Positions 1 to 8,783 of a DNA stretch of 64,000 nt are shown here, piece after piece. The notes below the pieces were generated by a model. That model was not told the DNA's origin. It ran no database searches and was given only the letters and a program-made list of their open reading frames with translations. Each line of letters starts with the position of its first letter. Positions within the stretch are counted from its first letter, which is position 1. The DNA is from Sporosarcina sp. BI001-red (lineage in GTDB: Bacteria > Bacillota > Bacilli > Bacillales_A > Planococcaceae). Made by a program: the position numbers and the translations under genes. The stretch is taken from assembly GCF_003384035.1 (NCBI RefSeq), contig NZ_QQAK01000011.1:248001-312000 (forward strand), given 5' to 3'.

Positions 1-258
1 CAAGTAGCAGCAGCTGCAGGAAACCGGCGTGGGGCGCGTCAAGTTGTACGCGTCCTCCACTCCATGAGTGCTAGTCATCATCTTCCCTGGCACCGGATTA
101 TCAATGCAAAAGGTGGGATTTCAACTCCGGCAGATGCAGAAGAAAAAGGAAGTCGACAGCGACAGTTGTTAGAAGCTGAAGGTGTTTCTTTTCTTCCGAA
201 TGGCAAGATAGACTTGAATGTATATAGGTGGCTTGGTTTTAATGGTGACGAGGAATAA
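1..258 (+). CDS. Alkyltransferase-like (ATL) protein, C-terminal part
   Basis: Open from the first base of the window; the N-terminus lies outside. The visible 85 codons match the DNA-binding domain of the O6-alkylguanine-DNA alkyltransferase family: the helix with GNRRGARQVVRVL, then LPWHRIIN, then the conserved end (LLEAEGV, IDL, YRWLGF). In true alkyltransferases the corresponding motif is PCHR with the alkyl-accepting cysteine. Here it is PWHR, the mark of alkyltransferase-like proteins, which bind O6-alkylguanine and flag it for nucleotide excision repair without removing the alkyl group. mscL follows 43 bases downstream in the same direction. Family call is confident; the role is taken from the family. 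Confidence 0.85.
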   Translation, partial: QVAAAAGNRRGARQVVRVLHSMSASHHLPWHRIINAKGGISTPADAEEKGSRQRQLLEAEGVSFLPNGKIDLNVYRWLGFNGDEE

Positions 259-301
259 AAAAATCGCAAGAAATCATTTTAATAAAGAGGTGCAACTATC
301 T

Positions 302-745
302 ATGTGGAAAGACTTTAAAGAGTTTGCGTTCAAAGGGAATATCTTTGACTTGGCAATTGCCGTTGTGATTGGTGCTGCCTTCGGAAAGATCGTAACGTCC
401 CTTGTTGAAAATATCATTACCCCTTTAATCGGATTAATAACTGGCGGAATTGATTTATCTAGTAAAGCATATTCTGTACCCAACACTAAATCGATCATTC
501 CATATGGAGCTTTCATCCAATCCATTATCGATTTCCTAATCATCGCCTTTTCAATCTTCATGGTCATTCGGTTACTCTCGAAGTTCAAAAAGAAAGAAGT
601 TGAACAACCTGCTGAAACACCGTCTATTGATGCAAAAGAAGAACTCTTGAAAGAGATTCGCGACTTATTACAAACTCAGCAAGCGGGAGTTGACGAAACA
701 ACGTCTGAAGACAGGCACTTACCACCAAATAATCCCACTGAGTAA
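302..745 (+). CDS. mscL: Large-conductance mechanosensitive channel MscL
   Basis: Homopentameric inner-membrane channel that opens under membrane tension and releases solutes during hypo-osmotic shock. The 147-residue product begins MWKDFKEFAFKGNIFDLAIA, with the classic N-terminal amphipathic helix and the glycine/alanine-rich TM1 (AVVIGAAFGKIV). TM2 lies at about residues 67-92, followed by a charged cytoplasmic helix. The frame is open further upstream, but this ATG gives the canonical MscL N-terminus and has an AAAGAGGTG ribosome binding site. The C-terminal tail is slightly longer than the usual 130-residue family length and rich in Glu and Thr. It may be cotranscribed with the ATL gene. 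Confidence 0.95.
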   Translation: MWKDFKEFAFKGNIFDLAIAVVIGAAFGKIVTSLVENIITPLIGLITGGIDLSSKAYSVPNTKSIIPYGAFIQSIIDFLIIAFSIFMVIRLLSKFKKKEVEQPAETPSIDAKEELLKEIRDLLQTQQAGVDETTSEDRHLPPNNPTE

Positions 746-785
746 TATGGAACGGTCTTCCCCAATTTTACTAGGAAATATGACA

Positions 786-814
786 TTGCCGGAAATCAAC
801 CAGCATGGTACAGT
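786..814 (+). promoter_or_regulatory. Candidate promoter for the 30-residue membrane peptide
   Basis: TTGCCG (786-791) and TACAGT (809-814) are separated by exactly 17 bases. Each hexamer matches 4 of 6 sigma-A consensus positions. It lies 34 bases before the small ORF at 848. Moderate support only. Confidence 0.4.
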
Positions 815-847
815 AATGGCATGACATGGTAAAGGAGGGGCTTCTTC

Positions 848-940
848 ATGTGGTTCGTTTATATTATGTTTGCATTGTTTGCTTTTGTTCTAGTTGGCAT
901 TGTTGCAGGAGTCGCGCTATCATACAAACATCATAACTAA
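848..940 (+). CDS. Small single-pass membrane peptide, 30 residues
   Basis: ATG at 848 follows a strong AAAGGAGGGG ribosome binding site at 830-840 with good spacing, and the frame ends at TAA 938-940. The peptide is almost wholly hydrophobic from residue 2 to about 24 (WFVYIMFALFAFVLVGIVAG) and ends in a basic, His-containing tail (SYKHHN). It would span the membrane once. A candidate promoter precedes it and a clean hairpin terminator follows 10 bases after the stop, so it looks like a complete one-gene unit. I do not recognise a family. It could be a membrane-complex subunit or a stress peptide; no function is claimed. Confidence 0.6.
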   Translation: MWFVYIMFALFAFVLVGIVAGVALSYKHHN

Positions 941-949
941 TTTCTCCAT

Positions 950-975
950 ACCACTTCCTTTGCGAAGTGGTTTTT
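950..975 (+). terminator. Rho-independent terminator
   Basis: ACCACTTC (950-957) pairs perfectly with GAAGTGGT (964-971) across a 6-base loop and is followed by TTTTTC. It terminates the small-peptide gene. Confidence 0.8.
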
Positions 976-1076
976 CATATGTAAACTCAGTCATTAGATA
1001 AACCAAACACAGGTCATAGAATAATCCAATTATTCTACTCACACGTGTGAAGGTATAGTAAATGAAAGGAGATGTG

Positions 1077-1451
1077 ATGATGATGAACCCGACATTTAAA
1101 GGAATTGACCATATTCAAATTGCAGCACCTCAAGGTTCTGAAGAAAAAGCACGGTCATTTTACGGAAAGCTGCTTGGGATGCAAGAAATCGAGAAACCCG
1201 AAAACCTGAAATCGCGCGGTGGTTGCTGGTTTCAATGTGGCGCACAAGAAGTTCACATCGGTATTCAGTCTAATTTTTTACCAGCGAAAAAGGCACATCC
1301 TGGTTTTATGGTGAGTAACCTTTCTGAACTAAGACGTCAGTTGGAAGATGCAGCATGCCTAATCAATGAGGAGCCACCCATTGCCGGTCGCGCTCGCTTT
1401 TTTACTCACGACCCTTTTGGAAACCGCATTGAATTCCTGGAATACAATTGA
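1077..1451 (+). CDS. VOC (glyoxalase/dioxygenase superfamily) protein
   Basis: About 124 residues with the single vicinal-oxygen-chelate layout: an early IDHIQIA strand with His, a middle EVHIGI strand with His, and the closing DPFGNRIEFLE with the metal-ligand Glu. These three residues fit the usual divalent-metal triad. In family members they support isomerase, lyase or dioxygenase chemistry, or antibiotic sequestration; the substrate here cannot be told. The frame is open from 1062, but AAAGGAG at 1065-1071 lies inside that extension, so the start is one of the ATG codons at 1077, 1080 or 1083. The gene converges on the coiled-coil gene, whose stop is only 23 bases away. Confidence 0.8.
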   Translation: MMMNPTFKGIDHIQIAAPQGSEEKARSFYGKLLGMQEIEKPENLKSRGGCWFQCGAQEVHIGIQSNFLPAKKAHPGFMVSNLSELRRQLEDAACLINEEPPIAGRARFFTHDPFGNRIEFLEYN

Positions 1452-1474
1452 ACTTTTCCGAATCCCATTTCCAT

Positions 1475-2425
1475 TCAGGACAATAAAATACTCTTCTCCT
1501 CTGAACTAAGCGATTCGAGTTCCGCCTCTGCCTCTTCCAACTTCCTATTCAGCTGAGCCTGGGTATGTCGAACGTCTTGTAGTACGCCGTTCAACTTACT
1601 TTTCCCTTCCGTTATGCGGGAGTGGACTGCAAAGTCTGAAAAGATATTGTCGAAGAACAGATCTGTAAATGTGAAGATATCATTTTTATTCACTTCGAAA
1701 GATGCTGTGGCCGCTTCTTGGACGTCCGACAATTCAGTTTCATAGTGCCGCAATGCCCGTTGTGCCTGATGAACGAGGTCATCGGAACTGTTCACTTCAG
1801 AATACTTAAGTGCAGAGACGAGTAGGCCACCCCCAAGAAACGTGTCCCACATCGACAAGCCTTCCGCGTTGTTCAGTTTATCGATCGCCTGATCAAGTGT
1901 ACGTATCGCTTTCTCTCCTGCTTCATGTGCTTCCTTCACCTCGCGAATCATGGAACGTACCCGGACTCTGTCATCAGCAATTTTTTGTAAAGTAGCTTGG
2001 GATGCAGAATCATTCTGTCGAATCCATAGTTCTTTTTCATGTAAGAAATCATCCCAATCTTCTTGAAGATGTACATAATCTGGGTTAATAGAGGCTGCTT
2101 TTAACTGAGCTACCTCTTCTGTTAGATCATCTACATGCTTTTGAGCCTCATTAAAAGCGATTTCCGCCTCAGCTGCTTCTGCAATTTCCTTTTCCATTTG
2201 CTGGTCCCATTTTCCCGTTAGCTCTTTAAGTTTGTTCAAAAACGAAAACTTCCCGAGTTGCATGACATCACGCTGTTCTTTCGTCAGCTTTTGTTCTAGC
2301 CGACTTCTCTCTGCTGTCGCTGTTTGCAACCTATGCTCAGCATCTGCTAGCCTTCGGGTGATCCGGTTTGACTCATTTTTCAATAGGGTGAGCGCCATTT
2401 GACGCTCTTGCATCGTTTCTTTCAT
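1475..2425 (-). CDS. Uncharacterised coiled-coil protein
   Basis: Product of 316 residues. The first half is almost continuous heptad-rich coiled coil (roughly residues 1-130), high in Gln, Glu, Arg and Lys, and there are further helices with heptads at the C-terminus. A short less polar segment around residues 195-215 (MWDTFLGGGLLVSAL) interrupts it. There is no signal peptide and no catalytic motif that I can see. The start is the ATG at 2425, preceded by AAAGGGGG; a longer frame to 2479 has no ribosome binding site. I do not recognise the family. It may be a structural or membrane-associated scaffold, but that is speculation. Confidence 0.7.
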   Translation of the reverse strand: MKETMQERQMALTLLKNESNRITRRLADAEHRLQTATAERSRLEQKLTKEQRDVMQLGKFSFLNKLKELTGKWDQQMEKEIAEAAEAEIAFNEAQKHVDDLTEEVAQLKAASINPDYVHLQEDWDDFLHEKELWIRQNDSASQATLQKIADDRVRVRSMIREVKEAHEAGEKAIRTLDQAIDKLNNAEGLSMWDTFLGGGLLVSALKYSEVNSSDDLVHQAQRALRHYETELSDVQEAATASFEVNKNDIFTFTDLFFDNIFSDFAVHSRITEGKSKLNGVLQDVRHTQAQLNRKLEEAEAELESLSSEEKSILLS

Positions 2426-2506
2426 TGTCAAAATCCCCCTTTTTCTGTATATACGGATTCGCTCGACGGAAGGTTTCATTGTTGAGAGTTACTCTATTGG
2501 AGGGCA

Positions 2507-2538
2507 TAAAAAAATCGACCGCTGAAAAAAAGCGGTCG
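2507..2538 (-). terminator. Rho-independent terminator of the thioesterase gene
   Basis: CGACCGCT and AGCGGTCG form a perfect 8-bp stem around a seven-base loop. On the minus strand it is followed by a run of seven T. It lies 7 bases after the thioesterase stop. Confidence 0.85.
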
Positions 2539-2544
2539 CTCTCA

Positions 2545-3021
2545 TTAGTGTGCCATTTGAATTCGTTGTTTACGGTGAAGGCGTCGTGCTGGCGCAGAAT
2601 CAAACAATCTCTTTTCGCCTTCGCTCTCAGGAATCACACTTGGAACAGGTGTCGGACGATTATCAGGTCCGATTGCCACCATCGTCAAGAATGATTCTGT
2701 TGTGAGTTTGCGTTCGTTCGTCAACAAGTTCGCTGAATGTACCATAACGAACACTTCCATTGAGGTACGACCCGTTGACGTGATATTCGCTTCTAGCTCT
2801 AATACATCCCCAACGACCGCCGATGACAAAAAGTCCACTGAATCTATAGACGCTGTTACTACTGGCATTTGCGCGTGTTTCATAGCCGTAATTGCCGCGA
2901 TTTCATCTATATATGCGAGAACTTTACCACCAAAAATTGTTTCCATATGATTGGCGTCTGGAGGAAGTACCAGCTTTGTCTGAATCGTTCTCGATTCGAT
3001 CATTTTACGTGATTCGATCAA
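2545..3021 (-). CDS. Hotdog-fold acyl-CoA thioesterase (YkhA-like)
   Basis: Hydrolyses acyl-CoA to free acid and CoA. The sequence has the family core: LVLPPDANHMETIFGGKVLAYIDEIAA, with the Asn and the helix-start GG, then VTASIDSVDFLSS and GRTSMEVFV. Family members form hexamers in the cytosol and range from broad medium-chain to long-chain specificity. Two starts are possible: the ATG at 3039 and the TTG at 3021. I prefer TTG because AAAGGAAG sits 6-7 bases before it and it places LVLPPD at the usual distance from the N-terminus. The C-terminus is basic. A strong terminator follows. The gene stands alone, 66 bases after the ykfC stop. Confidence 0.85.
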   Translation of the reverse strand: MIESRKMIESRTIQTKLVLPPDANHMETIFGGKVLAYIDEIAAITAMKHAQMPVVTASIDSVDFLSSAVVGDVLELEANITSTGRTSMEVFVMVHSANLLTNERKLTTESFLTMVAIGPDNRPTPVPSVIPESEGEKRLFDSAPARRLHRKQRIQMAH

Positions 3022-3087
3022 TTCTATCTTCCTTTCCATGACTGCTATCGATAAGTACGCATTTATTATACACCTATGCAACGCGCC

Positions 3088-4032
3088 TCACAGTATTCCT
3101 GCCTCTTCACTATATCGCCGAACTGCACATAATCGTTTAGCATAGGATGTTTCTGAAAGGACGCACAATTCTACCGCGCCTTTTTTGGTCGATGTCGCGT
3201 GAATCATCTGTCCTTCTCCGTAGTAAAATCCAACGTGGTCCACATTACCCGATTGTTCATCTGCAAAAAACAAAAGATCTCCGCGCTTCCAAACATTCGG
3301 GTCATCCATTGGAATTCCTTCCCCTTCGGTCGCTTGATCACTCGCATCTCTTGAGATGAACTGCCCGCATGCTTTGAACATATTATATGTCAATCCCGAG
3401 CAATCATACCCATAGGAAGACATTCCACCCCAAAAATATGGCAAATCGAGAAATTCCATTGCCCGTTCTGCTGCTAATGATAAAGAGCATTTTTTGAAAT
3501 GATGAACCGACGACGCGACACACACATCTTGCTGCCGGATGAGATGGTCGCCGTCAGGAGTCGCAACGATAATCCAGTTTTCCTCTTTCTTGATCATCGG
3601 TAAAATCGTATTATACGGGACAACTAATTGTGCGGGGGTCCGATCCAGATGCCACAGCTGACACTTCGGAACACCAACCCGAACAACTCCTTCGGAATCG
3701 TTCAGTGGTTGCAATTCCTTCAATTGCGCGAGCGGGACCCATCCAGGATATCCACGATCATCTTTCTTAGTACGCTGCCATACCGCAATGATGCTCGCCC
3801 AGCCGTTTTGGATAGACTCCACTAGCACTGGCTCTCCGTAAATAAGCTGACTTTGAACTCGCTTTTCTTTACACAACTCAAAACGTTCTTCTAGCGTCAT
3901 AGCTGCAATCCATCGGTTCATACTTAACGGATTTGCTACCCCTGCTTCATCTAGTTCCCTAACAGATTCCGGTGATGTCCAAATTGTTGCGACGGGTACT
4001 GCACATGAATACATAGACTCCTGCTGCTCCAT
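3088..4032 (-). CDS. ykfC: NlpC/P60 gamma-D-glutamyl-L-diamino acid endopeptidase (YkfC-like)
   Basis: Cleaves the D-Glu to diaminopimelate bond in murein peptides taken into the cell. The 314-residue product has no signal peptide, as expected for the cytosolic recycling enzyme. N-terminal SH3-like domains occupy about residues 1-190. The C-terminal NlpC/P60 domain carries the catalytic Cys in YDCSGLTYNMF, the His in DHVGFYYG and a second polar His in MIHATS. It lies 35 bases downstream of the LD-carboxypeptidase gene, as in the Bacillus ykfABCD locus, but the Ala-Glu epimerase (ykfB) is not present between or beside them. Confidence 0.9.
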   Translation of the reverse strand: MEQQESMYSCAVPVATIWTSPESVRELDEAGVANPLSMNRWIAAMTLEERFELCKEKRVQSQLIYGEPVLVESIQNGWASIIAVWQRTKKDDRGYPGWVPLAQLKELQPLNDSEGVVRVGVPKCQLWHLDRTPAQLVVPYNTILPMIKKEENWIIVATPDGDHLIRQQDVCVASSVHHFKKCSLSLAAERAMEFLDLPYFWGGMSSYGYDCSGLTYNMFKACGQFISRDASDQATEGEGIPMDDPNVWKRGDLLFFADEQSGNVDHVGFYYGEGQMIHATSTKKGAVELCVLSETSYAKRLCAVRRYSEEAGIL

Positions 4033-4067
4033 TGTTCATCGATCCCCTTTCCCGTTTCTATTGCTAC

Positions 4068-4988
4068 TTACTCAACGCCAGGTAAAATCGTCAATGTTTT
4101 TTGGTCAGCATCCAGTTGTGCTTTCGTACCGAGTGGAACTGCAAAATGTGGCTCACAATGTCCAATCTTAAAACCGCTCACAACCGGCTTCCCGAGATCC
4201 GCGGTATAGTGGCGTAAAACCTCATCAAGAGTTAATGAAGGCTGCTTATTGGGCTCCGCTTTTGCAAAGTCCCCTATGACAATACCCGCTGCATCCGAAA
4301 ACTTTCCTGCAAGTCGTAGCTGATTCAGCAAATTATCGACACGGTACGGTTCTTCTCCCACATCTTCAATGAGGAGTATTTTGCCTTTTGTATTTATCTC
4401 AAACTTCGTTCCTATGCTGCTAGCAAGTAACGATAAGTTACCACCTGTCAGTTCCCCGGATGCCACTCCAGGAGACAGTGTTTCGAGCGGACTAATCGCT
4501 TCAGAATAATGCAATTCCATTGGTTCAAAAAGCTGGCGGAACATTTTTGCAGATAGCTCATGAAACGTCTCTTTCCCTACACACGAGGCAAGCATCGGAC
4601 CATGAAACGTTATAAGATCCGTATAGTTTGCGATGGCAGTGTGAAGGAAGGTGATGTCGCTGAAACCCCAAAACACTTTGGGATTTTCTTGAATAAGCTG
4701 GTAATCCAATCGATCCGCATACCGCGCAGAACCATATCCTCCACCTGCACAAATAATACCCGCGATCTCCGGATCAGCGAACATCTCTTCTAAGTCTGCC
4801 AGCCGATCGTCATCTGTTCCTGCAAGGTAGCCATTGACGTCTTTCACATGTTTTCCTAATTTCCAATTCAGTCCCAAACTTTCTAAAAACGCAAATGAAC
4901 GTGTCAAACTTTCCTGATTGGGTGGGCTCGCTGGAGCAACGATGCCAATTGTATCTCCAACTTTCAATCGTTTAGGTGCTATTTTCAA
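4068..4988 (-). CDS. ykfA: Murein LD-carboxypeptidase, S66 family (YkfA/LdcA-like)
   Basis: Removes the terminal D-alanine from tetrapeptides during cell-wall recycling. The product is 306 residues. Family signatures: GDTIGIVAPASPP at the N-terminus, the nucleophile region FHGPMLAS, GGNLSLLASS, the Glu in LLIEDVGEEPYR, and the His in GHCEPHFAVPLG, giving the Ser-Glu-His triad of family S66. The start is TTG at 4988 with GGAGGAA just upstream; no ATG fits. S66 also includes MccF immunity proteins, but the neighbouring ykfC favours the recycling role. It is the first gene of a two-gene unit. Confidence 0.9.
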   Translation of the reverse strand: MKIAPKRLKVGDTIGIVAPASPPNQESLTRSFAFLESLGLNWKLGKHVKDVNGYLAGTDDDRLADLEEMFADPEIAGIICAGGGYGSARYADRLDYQLIQENPKVFWGFSDITFLHTAIANYTDLITFHGPMLASCVGKETFHELSAKMFRQLFEPMELHYSEAISPLETLSPGVASGELTGGNLSLLASSIGTKFEINTKGKILLIEDVGEEPYRVDNLLNQLRLAGKFSDAAGIVIGDFAKAEPNKQPSLTLDEVLRHYTADLGKPVVSGFKIGHCEPHFAVPLGTKAQLDADQKTLTILPGVE

Positions 4989-5083
4989 TAAAATTCCTCC
5001 TCACATTTCCTGCTATTTCTTTAAGTCTATCATACAATGTAACGCATGAAGGATGAGACTGTTTTTTGCGTAAATCGTATATG

Positions 5084-5111
5084 AAAAACCCAGCAAATCG
5101 GGCTGCTGGGT
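5084..5111 (-). terminator. Rho-independent terminator of the DUF4003 gene
   Basis: ACCCAGCA and TGCTGGGT form an 8-bp stem. On the minus strand the stem is followed by TTTTTC. It lies 20 bases after the stop at 5131. Confidence 0.8.
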
Positions 5112-5130
5112 CTGTTAATTATGTAGGGAA

Positions 5131-6087
5131 TCAAGAGAGAGCTGATGTCGTTGTAGAGGCGATAGTTGTGACTGTTGCCGCCATAAGGGCCTGTTGAATA
5201 AGAACATTCAATTCTTTTGAAAAGCCTGGGACTTCTTTATTCTCTATCATTTGTTGCAAAAAATAGCCAGACGCAAATGAAAATGCCAGCGTCTTATGCC
5301 ACTTAAACAATTCTCCCTTTGCAACGAAATTCGAAAACCTGATCAACTCTTCTACTTGGTTGTCCTGACATTCAAGAATGGCTAAAAAACCTATGACAGG
5401 GTAATGTATTGGTTTTAAATTGACACGCTTACGAATGTGGGACATCAGTTGCTCCGCACGAATCACTCTCTCGTTTTTAAATGAGCAACAATCCATCGTC
5501 AAAACTTGAGATAGCCATTGCAACTCAGTACCGGATTTAAATCCCACCTTGTTTAATTCATCAAAGTAACGGCGCATGAGTGCGGCTTGTTGGACTGCAT
5601 CGTTGTTTGCTTTGCCTAACAGCATTGCATACGAATAATCCTCATCTGAAGTCAGTAGGAGGTGTTGCTTTTTCATGGCGTTATACAACCGTTTAGCTTG
5701 TTTCGCTTCGACTTTGGAGGTTGCGGGATCAGACGTCATCAGTATGGCCGCTAAATACGAATGCACAGTATTTTTGAACCCTGTTTTTCGGATTATCTGC
5801 TGTTTCGTAAACAATAGTTGGACTGCATCGTCTGCTGAAAATGTTGGACTATCTAAAAAAGAAGCAAGCATCGGCAAAAAATTCCCTCGCACCGGTGATA
5901 ACCAGCCAGCCCGTTTTTCCAACGCTTCCATCGTGCGTAAAAAACTTTCCGAACTAAATTCTTTTTGAGAGAGCACATAGTACACTGCAATGGTAAGCAC
6001 TGTTTTTTCATCAACAGACCAACCTGCTAAAGATGACACTTTTTCATGTGTCCATTCCATTTCTATTTTCACGGTTTCCCAATCCAT
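5131..6087 (-). CDS. DUF4003-family protein
   Basis: Soluble, mostly helical protein of 318 residues with no signal peptide. It resembles the DUF4003 proteins of Bacillales, recognised from the general run of the sequence (SPVRGNFLPMLASFLD, TGFKNTVHSYLAAILM, HYPVIGFLAILE) rather than from a catalytic motif. Repeated short helices suggest an alpha-solenoid type fold. The start is the ATG at 6087; the ATG three codons earlier abuts the GGGAG ribosome binding site and is too close to be used. It stands alone behind the trp operon and has its own terminator. Function unknown. Confidence 0.75.
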   Translation of the reverse strand: MDWETVKIEMEWTHEKVSSLAGWSVDEKTVLTIAVYYVLSQKEFSSESFLRTMEALEKRAGWLSPVRGNFLPMLASFLDSPTFSADDAVQLLFTKQQIIRKTGFKNTVHSYLAAILMTSDPATSKVEAKQAKRLYNAMKKQHLLLTSDEDYSYAMLLGKANNDAVQQAALMRRYFDELNKVGFKSGTELQWLSQVLTMDCCSFKNERVIRAEQLMSHIRKRVNLKPIHYPVIGFLAILECQDNQVEELIRFSNFVAKGELFKWHKTLAFSFASGYFLQQMIENKEVPGFSKELNVLIQQALMAATVTTIASTTTSALS

Positions 6088-6186
6088 CCCGCACATCTCC
6101 CTTCATCAGTTGTACGTTTTTCAGAGGTGAAAGTTTCAATGTCGTGCTTAATTGCCGAATTACACGTTTTCGCTAACTAGGACGTG

Positions 6187-6969
6187 TCAGTGTTTAACCG
6201 CTGTTTGACCCGCTTTAATGAGGGATTGTATCTTATCCAACTTTCCTTCGTGAAACGCCGTCACGATTGCACTGCCTACAATCACACCATCTGTAACGGA
6301 GCTGAATTCCCGGACTTGCTCAGGCGTGGAGATCCCAAAACCTGCAAGTACTGGTACATTCGCTATTCGCTTCAAGTCTGTTAAATGATTCATTAAATCC
6401 GAACTGAATCCGCTCCGAACTCCTGTAATCCCATTTACCGTCACCGCGTAGATGAACCCTTCTGCTGCCCGTGCAATTTTTTCAATCCGCTCAGTGGAAC
6501 TTGTTAACGAAATAAGGGGCACGAGGGCAATATCCTTAGCCTCGAGTGCATCGGATAACAGTCCACGTTCTTCGTGTGGCAAGTCCGGTATGATTAAGCC
6601 ATTAACGCCCGCACATTCACAGTCCGCAACAAACTTTGGTAGCCCATAAGCTAGAACTGGATTCAAATATGTCATGATAACCAGAGGAATCTTATGTGAC
6701 TGCACTTGTAATGTGCTCATCACTTTCCTCAACGTGACCCCTCTTTGTAGTGCTCGACTTCCTGCTTCTTGGATCACTTCACCATCCGCCACGGGATCAG
6801 AAAAAGGAATGCCGATTTCAATTGCATCAGCTCCTGCTTCTTCAAGGAAAGAAATGCGTTCATGCAACACTTCCAATCCTCCGTCACCCGCCATCATATA
6901 GGGGATGAATGCCGACAGACCTTCTGCATTTCGTTTACGGATTGCCGCAGTTAATGTATATTTGCTCAT
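6187..6969 (-). CDS. trpA: Tryptophan synthase alpha chain
   Basis: Converts indole-3-glycerol phosphate to indole and glyceraldehyde 3-phosphate, passing indole through the tunnel to TrpB. The 260-residue TIM barrel shows the catalytic Glu in [17 protein letters not shown] and the catalytic Asp later in the same motif. Also present are [11 protein letters not shown], the flexible loop region and the phosphate-binding GFGIS and GVIVGSAIV. The start overlaps the trpB stop by 4 bases. It is the last gene of trpEDCFBA; I see no strong terminator directly after it. Confidence 0.97.
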   Translation of the reverse strand: MSKYTLTAAIRKRNAEGLSAFIPYMMAGDGGLEVLHERISFLEEAGADAIEIGIPFSDPVADGEVIQEAGSRALQRGVTLRKVMSTLQVQSHKIPLVIMTYLNPVLAYGLPKFVADCECAGVNGLIIPDLPHEERGLLSDALEAKDIALVPLISLTSSTERIEKIARAAEGFIYAVTVNGITGVRSGFSSDLMNHLTDLKRIANVPVLAGFGISTPEQVREFSSVTDGVIVGSAIVTAFHEGKLDKIQSLIKAGQTAVKH

Positions 6970-8162
6970 TGAACGCCACCTCCTAACGCATCGCGCACCG
7001 TCTGCACGTCTTTATCTCCTCTGCCTGAAAGACAAACGACTAGAATATCATCAGACTGCATCTTTTTCGCTAAACCGAATGCAAAGTGAATGGCATGTGC
7101 ACTTTCAAGCGCAGGAATGATCCCCTCTTTTTGAGCAAGTAATTGAACCCCTTCAAGCGCTTCTGCGTCTGTTGCGGACGTATACTGCACCCGACCGATA
7201 TCATGGAGATGACAATGCTCAGGACCGACTGCAGGGTAATCGAGTCCAGCGGAAATCGAGTGCGCTTCTTGAATGAACCCATCCTCATCTTGGAGCACGT
7301 ACATATATGCCCCATGCAACACGCCTTCTTTTGCTTCAGCGATCGCAGCTGCGTGCTGTCCAGTCGAAATTCCTCCACCCGCCGCCTCTACACCATACAA
7401 AGCGACGTTCTCATCTTCTACAAATGGATGGAACATTCCAATTGCGTTACTTCCTCCACCGATACATGCAACAACTGCATCGGGAAGACGGCCTTCTTTA
7501 TCCAAAATTTGTCGTTTTGTCTCTTGTCCGATTATTTGCTGAAAGTCCCTGACGATTTTAGGGAATGGATGGGGGCCAAGGGCAGAACCGAGAATATAAT
7601 GTGTGTCTTCCACATGTGCAACCCAATAACGAAGTGCCTCATTAACTGCATCTTTAAGCGTCCCAGCACCTTTGTCGACGGACTCCACCCGTGTACCAAG
7701 TAGTTCCATCCGAAATACATTCAACTCCTGACGACGGATATCTTCTTTCCCCATAAAGACCACACATTCTAGCCCTAGCAATGCACACGCGGTAGCTGTC
7801 GCAACACCGTGTTGACCGGCTCCAGTTTCCGCTACAATTTTCCGCTTTCCCATACGCTTTGCTAGTAGCGCTTGCCCGAGTGCGTTGTTGATTTTATGGG
7901 CTCCTGTATGGTTCAAGTCTTCGCGTTTTAAGTATATTTTTGCACCGCCTGCAGCTTCAGTAAGGCGTTCAGCAAAATAAAGAGGATTTTCTCTTCCCAC
8001 AAAGTCTTTCAAATAACTATTCAGTTGTTCTCTAAACGCGGGGTCTGCTAATGCAGAGTCATGCGCTTCCTCTAGTTCAGTTAATGCACCCATCAATGTC
8101 TCAGGAACGTACTGTCCACCAAATCTTCCATACCGTCCTTTACCCTCTACTGTCTGAATCAT
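6966..8162 (-). CDS. trpB: Tryptophan synthase beta chain
   Basis: PLP enzyme that condenses indole with serine to tryptophan. The PLP lysine is in [13 protein letters not shown], the phosphate-binding loop is GGGSNAIG, and [10 protein letters not shown] and the C-terminal LSGRGDKD are intact. About 398 residues, the normal length. Two in-frame ATGs lie two codons apart (8168 and 8162). GAGGAG is almost touching the first, so 8162 is preferred. It overlaps trpA by 4 bases and follows trpF by 12 bases. Confidence 0.97.
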   Translation of the reverse strand: MIQTVEGKGRYGRFGGQYVPETLMGALTELEEAHDSALADPAFREQLNSYLKDFVGRENPLYFAERLTEAAGGAKIYLKREDLNHTGAHKINNALGQALLAKRMGKRKIVAETGAGQHGVATATACALLGLECVVFMGKEDIRRQELNVFRMELLGTRVESVDKGAGTLKDAVNEALRYWVAHVEDTHYILGSALGPHPFPKIVRDFQQIIGQETKRQILDKEGRLPDAVVACIGGGSNAIGMFHPFVEDENVALYGVEAAGGGISTGQHAAAIAEAKEGVLHGAYMYVLQDEDGFIQEAHSISAGLDYPAVGPEHCHLHDIGRVQYTSATDAEALEGVQLLAQKEGIIPALESAHAIHFAFGLAKKMQSDDILVVCLSGRGDKDVQTVRDALGGGVQ

Positions 8163-8174
8163 GCTCATCTCTCC

Positions 8175-8783
8175 TCACTTTTTTCGCTTAACCATTTTGA
8201 TGAATTCTCGGATTAGCTGCTCGTCTTTTCTCTTCTCAATCTCAACACCACTTGATACATCCACCATTATAGGATTTACTCGCAAAATTGCCTCACTTAC
8301 ATTTTCAGCATTCAACCCTCCCGCTAATATGAATGGGCGTTCCTGAACTCCTGTTTCCTTTAAAATATCCCAGTTAAATGTTTTACCGCTTCCCCCTTTG
8401 AACTCAATCCCAGGTGCGTCAAACAATGGGGTTACAGGATAGACACCAGCTCTATGGATATCTTCTGAGTTCTTAATTGAAAATGCCTTAAAGGCGGGCA
8501 GACCGACATGGGCAATGAATTCCGGAGTTTCATCTCCATGGTATTGCACGATATCCAATGGGACCGCTTCAAAGATTGCTTGAATCTCAGACATTGTGGC
8601 ATTGACAAACACGCCTACTTTCAACACGGATTGTGGAATTTGCGATGCCAGTTCAGCAGCTTTTCCCACGGACACTTGTCTGCGAGACGGAGCAAATACA
8701 AAACCGATCGCATCAGCACCCTCCTCCACTGCCGCTTGCACATGGACGGCTTCCGTAAGTCCGCAAATCTTCACCTTTGTCAT
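8175..8783 (-). CDS. trpF: Phosphoribosylanthranilate isomerase
   Basis: Third step after anthranilate: Amadori rearrangement of phosphoribosylanthranilate to CdRP. A 202-residue TIM barrel. The catalytic Cys is in VKICGLT near the N-terminus and the catalytic Asp is in VDVSSGVE near the C-terminus. DAIGFVFAPSRR and FILAGGLNAENV are also typical. The ATG overlaps the trpC stop by one base (TAATG), so translation is probably coupled. Confidence 0.96.
   Translation of the reverse strand: MTKVKICGLTEAVHVQAAVEEGADAIGFVFAPSRRQVSVGKAAELASQIPQSVLKVGVFVNATMSEIQAIFEAVPLDIVQYHGDETPEFIAHVGLPAFKAFSIKNSEDIHRAGVYPVTPLFDAPGIEFKGGSGKTFNWDILKETGVQERPFILAGGLNAENVSEAILRVNPIMVDVSSGVEIEKRKDEQLIREFIKMVKRKK

Noticed and set aside
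7143..7703. 186-codon plus-strand ORF opposite trpB
   Set aside because: It lies wholly antisense to the highly conserved TrpB sequence, has no ribosome binding site and shows no protein-like composition.
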